DNA from: Hetaerina americana
Lineage: Eukaryota > Arthropoda > Insecta > Odonata > Calopterygidae
NCBI GenBank assembly: GCA_022747635.1
Contig: JAKTNV010000064.1
Span: 124,001-188,000, forward strand
Direction: 5' to 3'
DNA: 64,000 bases
Shown: one piece after another, positions 58,011 through 64,000 of the stretch
Numbering within the stretch: position 1 is the first letter of the stretch
Layout: the number at the start of each line of letters is the position of its first letter
The notes under the pieces: generated by a model
Databases searched by the model: none
Told to the model about the DNA's origin: nothing
The model's input: the letters and a program-made list of their open reading frames with translations, nothing else
Translations under genes and position numbers: made by a program

Positions 58011-59764
58011 TTTCATACATGTTTGGAAATACTGTTCATGTATGCTTACTACTCCTTTACTATAGTACTTAAGGACACTCGTTTTTAGGTATTTGTAGTG
58101 TATCTAACCTCTCCTAAACTTCCCATCTCCTTCTTCTGAAAAGAGTTCTTTCTTTAGTTCCCTTCACTGTATTCCTCTTCTACCCCTATCTTCATGGATG
58201 TGCATTTCAAATGATTTCTACGTACGCAATGGTATACAATAACCTATGTAATTTTGTTTTCCCAACAAAGATGTCCCCCATCTTCTTCCCAATCATGGCA
58301 AGACTTTTCACCAACAAAAAATTCCAAGTTGGCCTTATTTAAGGAGATCTGGTGAAACTTGTTCTGATTGAAATGAAGAAACACCAAGTCACTTTAATCG
58401 AAGTTTTAAAATTCCACTGAAGGAAATATTTTTGTAGAAATAAACAAGACAGTGAAATAATTTTCAAATTATTACTTGCATTCAATATCACATTCTCATG
58501 ACACTGAATTCAATATATTACATCAGAATCTTCTGTAGAATAGACTCTAAAATTACATGCTCACTTGCTTGCAGAATTAGGCACTAGCCAGCCCTATACT
58601 ATATATTTGACACTATTTCCTCTCTCAGGTATTGAAGCCCATTGGTCTCTTTGGTCATTTAGGAATGATAAAATTTTCCAGTATTATCAAATACTTGAAA
58701 CACCACCGCCACCTATCCCCGGTCATCGTCCCTCTCCCTCATATTTTGACCCAGTCCATACACCACATTAAACGATGCACCAACAGCCTCCTCTACACCT
58801 TTCCCTGTACCACAGACATCCTGTGCATAAGTTTGGCTTCCCATTGGAATTAGTATTGAGTAAGCAGCATTCTACTCTTGCCCATCAAAGTATAGTGCCT
58901 GATATAATTTTGTCCCTTTTATGAAAATTCATGTATACGTGCTCCTTGACCTCACGGAGACCTATTTATCTCCATTCCAGAATATGGTTGTGAATATAGC
59001 AGTGAATGTAAAAGTATTAAGTAATTATGATGCTGCAGGAGTACATAAATTAGTTGGATGATTTAGGATATTAATGTATTTGGAATTAAATGTGTCTTTA
59101 TTTTGTTTATGCAGGTGCTCTGGGTCTTGTTTGTTTTCATGTATGAACTATACAGCAGCTCTGTATAATTCATACTCTGGGCATGAAAAGGTCATCCAGT
59201 CACCTTTGCATAATGAATGGTTTACTAGCTTAAGAGCAGTAATCTTGCTGTGGACTAAACAGAATATTAAACAACCACAATACTTGAAATCTTGATAAAG
59301 ACCCTTTCATAATGATGTCCAATGGTATTAGACTCAACCATGTTGCTAATCCTAAACATGGGGCACACGACTACCTGACAGCTCAAAAACTGCAATATTG
59401 ATTATTTGATTTATTACCAGACCTATGCGAAGTGGATATTGAAACAAATGCTGAAGAACAAGATAATGGCAGGTACATTGAAAGTACATTGAAATAAAAA
59501 AATGGGGGTCCTGGATGTTCATGCGATGTAGCCATTTATTAAGGTTAATCATTGTGCCCATTGTAGGGGCCCCTTGGTACTGAGCCTAACCACATTCCTT
59601 TCTATATTTTGTTTTGCATCATCAACTGTAATTTTGTCAAATAGGTAAATTGTATCAAATAGATTGAAGTCATATAGAGACTTTTAGCAAATTATCTTAT
59701 ATGCATTAAACATCTCGTAACCCCTTATGCAACCAGACAAACAGTTATGAAGCTGGCTTAAAGT
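58011..59764. other. Intergenic; nothing recognised
   Basis: Frames at 58565-58853 and 59074-59295 follow splice-acceptor-like CTCTCAG and TTATGCAG, but the proteins are not recognisable and no donor partners are evident. Confidence 0.35.
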
Positions 59765-60425
59765 TAATTCCAGACTGAGAAAAATGTCACAATTCCATTA
59801 AAAATGTCCAATATCCCAACTAAGGCAAACAGAAGAAACAAAATGCATTGAATTGATTCATGCAATTACCAGGATTTCGAAAACTCATTATTCCATAAAA
59901 ATGTCCAAAACCCCCTTTGCAGCCAGATGAGTATAAAGAATGGGTTAAATACATGAGAATAAAGTGCATAGAATGGATTAAATAAGTTTCCAAAAATTTT
60001 CAGTATTCCATGAAATCGTCCAAACCCCCCATACAAAAATTTAAAGTGCACTGTATTGAATGAATTATTTTCATAGTTTTGAAAAAATCACCAAAATTCC
60101 ATTAAAATGTCCATTACCCACCTTTTAATGTAGGAGATGAAAAATTAATTTTGAATTGATAAAAGCCATTTCCAGGGTTTTGAAAAATCATCATGATTCC
60201 AAAACAATGTCCATTACCTCCCTCTTATGTAACAGGAAGAAAAATCAAAGAACATTGACTAGATTAAAGTTATATTCAGGGTTTCAAAAAATTATCATAA
60301 ATCCATAAAAATGTCCAATACTCACTCTTAATGTTTCCATACAAGAAGTAAGTGCAAGGAAAGGCTAGAAGTCATTTCTAGGGTTTCAAGAAATTGTCAT
60401 TATTCCATAGAAATGACCACAATGT
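59765..60425 (+). repeat. Diverged tandem repeat, about 100-bp period, seven units
   Basis: The landmark GTCC of the block ATTCCAT-AAAAATGTCCAATACCC recurs at 59805, 59903, 60018, 60109, 60209 and 60313, with a mutated version (GACC) at 60415; spacing 91-115 bp. Each unit also has CAGGGTTT(T/C)(G/A)AAAAAATCAT before the block. Non-coding minisatellite. Confidence 0.8.
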
Positions 60426-63400
60426 ACAACCAGGGGAAAATTGTATGGAATTTATTAATGATGAGTATGATGAAGTGAAGATATATGTAAGGAGAATTTA
60501 AGTAGGGCTTATTGTAGTGCCCGATGTCAGGTTGTGTTGCAGTTGACTAGTAAAGCAATGTAACATTTTTATTCTATTTGCATCCAAATCTTACCTTACA
60601 TGGCACACTATTTTTAATTACAGAGGAGTGTTTAGCATAGAAATTGGGACTTTGTAATTGAATGAGCCATTCTGGCCTGTGACAAATTCACTCTTTTGAC
60701 ATTTGATGGATTGATTGAAAATGATTGTTGCTTGGAAATAATCTAATGAGCTTCACATGTATATGATAAAATAGATAATTCTGTGATATAAACTGAGCTA
60801 TGAAGACGGGCATGGATGCACTTTTTTGACATGTTATACATTTCTGGTCCAGGCACTGAACAATGTTTTCATCTGCACAATGCCTTACTTTTCTGATGTT
60901 TAAAGGTTTTTTTTTGGCAGATGGATGTGAAGGTAGTTTTCAATTGTTTTCCAGATTAGATTATTTCTGAATGAGAATTACCTGCCAGTATGGATGGTAT
61001 CTGAATAACTTTATTTATATTTTATGGAAGCATTTGAAAATAGAGTAAGCAGGCACTCAGGTGGGAAGTTATTTACATTTTTTTATGTGTTTGGCAAATT
61101 TAGCTATGGAAGTTAAATTAACTGGGAACTGCTGTTATAGAATATAGGTTGAATATTTCGTCTCCACTGTAATTGTAACTGTAATGTTATCATTATAATT
61201 TAATCAGTATGAAATCAGTGAAGTATGACTGACCTTGACTAATTTTAACAAGATGATGAAGCCTATGCATTGAAACTAGTAGTAGCAAAATAAGGAACAG
61301 TGGAAAAATGTAATCTTTTCATCATTTACCACTCATCCTTGAACTACATGCAATACCCTTAACTACACACCATAAATGTCTCTCGACAGACACTTCCAAG
61401 GAAATTATGTAGGCATCAGTATGAAATAATTCAGCCCTGATTTTAATTTCTTTAACTAATTAATTTCATCCTTTGCTTTATTTTAAATACATTACTGCCT
61501 AAAATGCCGACTAAAATGAAAAACAATTCATGTACCTTCACATATAGGTTATGCATATAATTTCAAACATGAAATGACAGAGATCATTAAGTTTCATTGC
61601 ATTTATTTTATTGGACGTTGGTCAACAGATTTTTTAAACACATAACAATTATCACCAAATACTTAAATAATGAAGCATAAGTACAAGGACTTTACAGGAT
61701 TTAAACTGCATTTGGGCGATGAAACTTGCCGTTATGGATGGCCAAGAGAGGGATGGAAATCAGCACTGACCATGCTCACATCTCTTAACACAGCTGATTT
61801 CTGGGTGGTGATCATGGGCATGTCATCACCCAAGGGTCGCAGTGGAAAGCTGAGTACCTGCAAGTGGAGGAAGAAATATCCTGCCTGCCTTGCTTTGTCA
61901 AAACTCATGCTGAGCATGAGAAGTGGAAAAGAATGGATTGAGAAGAATAGAATTATGGAAATGAATAGAAATTTAACATGTGATTGTATACAAGAAATTC
62001 TCGGTTTTTATGGATAAGAGTTTGAAAAGGAGTTTGAGAAAATGTTGAAGGAAGAAGTTGACTAATCTGAAGTGTATACAAATCACATGAATTGTAAAGG
62101 ATAAGAATAATTATTTGGGATCAAATTCAGTAATTAGAGGGAAGTTAGGTGCAGCTGTGTCCATACTTGTCATTTTACAGCTTGGCAGAGTAAATGAGGA
62201 AAAGGCTGAAGGTAAATGTATGTCAGGATGGTAATCAAGCCAGGTTTGTGAGACAGCTTCAGTAAGCAAATGAGCCAGTATAATTAACACTCACTGATGA
62301 ATGCATTAAAACAACAGTATTTAACACAAGGCACCGTTTAACTGGAAAGCACCATTCATGAAATGGAAGAAAAATTGGTATGGGTAAAGAATGGGTATAA
62401 ACTATGTTGGAAAAATGGATTTCTATTATGTAATGCTGAAGAACTGAACCAGGATATTGAGAATACCATATTAAAATGAATGTAGGCTAGATTAAAAAGA
62501 AAGTCAAGAAAATTCTTGGAAAAATTTAGAGAAAAGTTATTTGGCATTAGTTGAAGAAGGGTGAAACATTTGAGGATAAAGATTTTGTTTGAGATGTTGA
62601 AGCATGATATAGCAGACAAATAATGAAAGCAGAAAAAATGAAGAAATTATGAGAAGCAAAAGAAGGAAGTAGTGTACAGCAAAGAATTGAATTTTGTAAT
62701 GCACTCAGTTTGCAAAAATGATGTCATCAATTTTAGACGGCAGTAGTGGTCTATTTCCTAATTTAAATTTAGAACTAAGTTTAGTCATGCAATTCTCACG
62801 GAAATTTTTAAACTAAATGTTGAAATCAATTAAGTTGAATTTAAATAAGCTGTGCTTCCAAAATGAGATCAAAGTAGTATCTTAAGTTCCTAGCACTCAA
62901 TATTAGGAATTTGTTTAGATAAGAGGATAACATAAGGATTTAATGAATTGAATGAAATTTATATATTTCATTTTTTGGAGGATTCATCATGATTTACGAG
63001 ACATGAATTAAGATAAAAAGGCACTTATAGACCTAATGATCTGATTTCTCAGATCCTAAAAAAATTGATGCCCAAGGGATCCACATAAACAGCTTGTTTA
63101 AATAACACCAAATAAATTCAAAGAAAATGCAATCATTTAGTTGAATAGGCTTAGATGAGTTTCTGTGCAACTGAAAATTCTACAGGCTAAAGTAAATCTT
63201 GTTGTATTTATAGACTGAATCATTTTGCAAGAATATTAACTCAATCTTGCCTTTCAATTCAATCTCGTGTTGCAGTTGTTTTTCTTCTACCAGAAGAGGA
63301 TCACCTCAAAATATGCACGTCCGCTTTTCACTTTCTTGTTTCTACCTACTTTGTTAATTGAATTTAGGCCCATTACTGGTTGATATTGATAGTAGCTGTT

Positions 63401-64000
63401 TTTGTTGCTGTGTTAGTTGGTACTAAAATGGTTAAGCCTTTTGAAAATGGCAAATCATTGGCCTTTCCATTGCCTTTCTAACTTTAGGGTAGAGGTTTGA
63501 GACCTTCCAGAACCTCCACTGATGTGCTGTTACTCTTGACTGCTCAACTCATTCAATCTTCTTCAGAGAAATTGAAAAGAGATGAACACGCCCTTTGAGT
63601 GAGACAGCCACTGCCAACTGACCTCCCCAAGTGACGAGCAAAGAATAAATTTTCATAATGTGCATCAAGCTGTCTCCTTTCACTGTGCACAATGATGCTG
63701 CCCTAGCACCACTGCTGTGCATAGAAAAAATTCAAGATCGGATGTTTTTTTGGGTGATGTAGTGCAGATATGTCATGTGTTGTATGGTCAGGCAGAAAAC
63801 GTCACCATGTGCAGGCATGACCGCCTTATTATATCATTACATAAAATGGAAAAAAGTGAATGATTCACAATTTCAATGAACTTCCTTCTGAAAGCCTTAA
63901 CGTGCCTGCTATTAAACCTAGCATGTGAACATTTTATTTGTACCTATAAATAGTTCTAAATTTTATATTTTTACATTGTAGTTTTAAAATATGACTTGAT
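60426..64000. other. Intergenic; nothing recognised
   Basis: AT-rich. A 115-codon plus frame starting with ATG at 61670 (ends 62017) is the best open frame outside the mobile elements; it is Trp/Lys/Met-containing, not low-complexity, but matches no family I know, and the opposite strand is open for 61 codons across the same part. The tail of the window has no repeat shared with the rest. Confidence 0.35.

Noticed and set aside
61670..62017. 115-codon frame as a gene
   Set aside because: ATG start and mixed composition, but no recognisable family, no splice context, and chance frames of this size occur on both strands in the window.

Overview
The window looks like a stretch of insect (or other arthropod) nuclear genome that is AT-rich, gene-poor and crowded with mobile elements. 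The evidence is the TA-flanked mariner transposons, degenerate non-LTR retrotransposons of several kinds, a Penelope-like element, tRNA-derived repeats, minisatellites, and the absence of bacterial-style operons. I could not identify any host protein-coding gene with confidence. Two GC-richer patches (about 17,990-18,560 and 32,620-33,340) may hold promoter or exon sequence. Species cannot be named from this window.

Layout. 1-6.4 kb: remnants of a LINE (endonuclease part at 576-1325, RT part at 4075-4312), a dispersed repeat here called R1, and a hammerhead-ribozyme-like motif inside an inverted repeat. 6.4-7.4 kb: a CR1/L2-like LINE fragment split by a 352-bp element with inverted arms of about 140 bp. 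11-17.5 kb: two more R1 copies and two LINE fragments. 22-23.4 kb: a 5'-truncated LINE on the minus strand with a long RT frame and a TAA-type tail. 24.3-27.5 kb: a tRNA-core repeat, a truncated mariner (copy A), R1, and a decayed second mariner family. 29.8-31.2 kb: mariner copy B, which has the 5' end at both termini. 35-37.3 kb: a broken Penelope-like element (RT plus GIY-YIG). 38.3-39.3 kb: a G-rich minisatellite. 41.9-43.2 kb: intact mariner copy C beside another tRNA-core repeat. 50.4-55.9 kb: a virus-like relic island, described below. 55.9-57.2 kb: intact mariner copy D. 57.3-60.4 kb: two diverged tandem repeats. 60.4-64 kb: AT-rich, nothing recognised.

The most interesting part is 50.4-55.9 kb. 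Two adjacent minus-strand genes encode paralogous Cys-rich proteins I do not recognise. A TATA-box promoter reads the opposite way into a 49-aa frame. A head-to-tail array of four and a fraction nearly identical 334-bp units follows, each complete unit carrying a tRNA-like sequence. Then comes a decayed protein-primed type DNA polymerase B of Polinton/adintovirus/bidnavirus type, cut off before its DTDS motif and followed 34 bp later by mariner D. The tRNA-like repeat occurs at two other loci as a tRNA core flanked by inverted arms, an arrangement I do not know as a described SINE.

Mariner copies A, B, C and D are nearly identical, so this family moved recently. C and D keep full reading frames and the D,D34D triad and could supply transposase. 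Everything else that codes is broken.
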